Of a DNA stretch of 64,000 nucleotides, positions 63,965 to 64,000 are shown in pieces. Within the stretch, counting starts at the first letter, position 1. The number at the start of each line of letters is the position of its first letter. The stretch lies in the NCBI GenBank assembly GCA_002943765.1, contig PQWQ01000012.1, forward strand, positions 186,001 to 250,000. Direction: 5' to 3'. The notes beneath the pieces were generated by a model. The model had not been told where the DNA came from. It made no database searches and worked only from the letters and a program-made list of their open reading frames with translations. The DNA comes from Psoroptes ovis. Its lineage: Eukaryota; Arthropoda; Arachnida; Sarcoptiformes; Psoroptidae. A program made the translations under genes and the position numbers.

Positions 63965-64000
63965 TCTATGATCTTGATGATAATATCATCGAAAAATTAT

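Overview
This is nuclear DNA of a small-genome arthropod, most likely an acariform mite of the house-dust-mite type. The window is AT-rich. Introns are mostly 60-120 bp with GT-AG ends, coding regions are rich in Asn/Gln/His/Asp runs, and simple repeats are common. A secreted intradiol-type dioxygenase, a family known from mites and thought to be of fungal origin, supports the mite reading. Species is inference. All gene models were built by hand: splice sites were accepted only where reading phase and family alignment agreed on both sides, and the total coding length of each complete model is divisible by three.

Layout. 1-8817 (+): the end of a class C G-protein-coupled receptor, open at the window edge, with a long low-complexity tail split by a 6.5 kb intron full of transposon remnants. 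10949-11863 (+): small secreted orphan protein. 12187-14828: a 44-bp satellite array of about 60 units with higher-order structure. 15469-16285 (-): intradiol dioxygenase. 18227-21670 (-): neprilysin-type M13 metallopeptidase, 11 exons. 23698-27926 (-): procollagen lysyl hydroxylase, with a complete one-Ig-domain secreted gene (25376-26208, +) nested antisense in one intron. 31853-34985 (-): G-protein beta subunit. 34986-46288: 11 kb without a recognisable gene. 46289-50708: a hAT transposon with an apparently intact transposase, carrying a second, degenerate hAT element inserted with a perfect 8-bp target duplication. 51628-53888 (-): corkscrew/SHP2 phosphatase. 55783-56556 (-): Cdc42. 58244-60734 (+): WDR33, a cleavage/polyadenylation subunit. 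62362-63964 (+): 6-phosphogluconate dehydrogenase.

The genes do not form a pathway. Several belong to signalling (class C receptor, G beta, SHP2, Cdc42); others are housekeeping (WDR33, 6PGD) or extracellular-matrix and secreted functions (lysyl hydroxylase, Ig protein, neprilysin, dioxygenase). They are spaced as ordinary single eukaryotic genes.

The most striking non-gene signal is 29 scattered copies of a very short Tc1/mariner-like miniature element. Almost all are about 80 bp long and TA-flanked, and they fall into three sequence subfamilies of the same length. Some are near-perfect hairpins. Further points of interest are the nested Ig gene, the satellite with its duplicated flanks, the nested hAT pair, and TTAA-flanked piggyBac-like miniatures.
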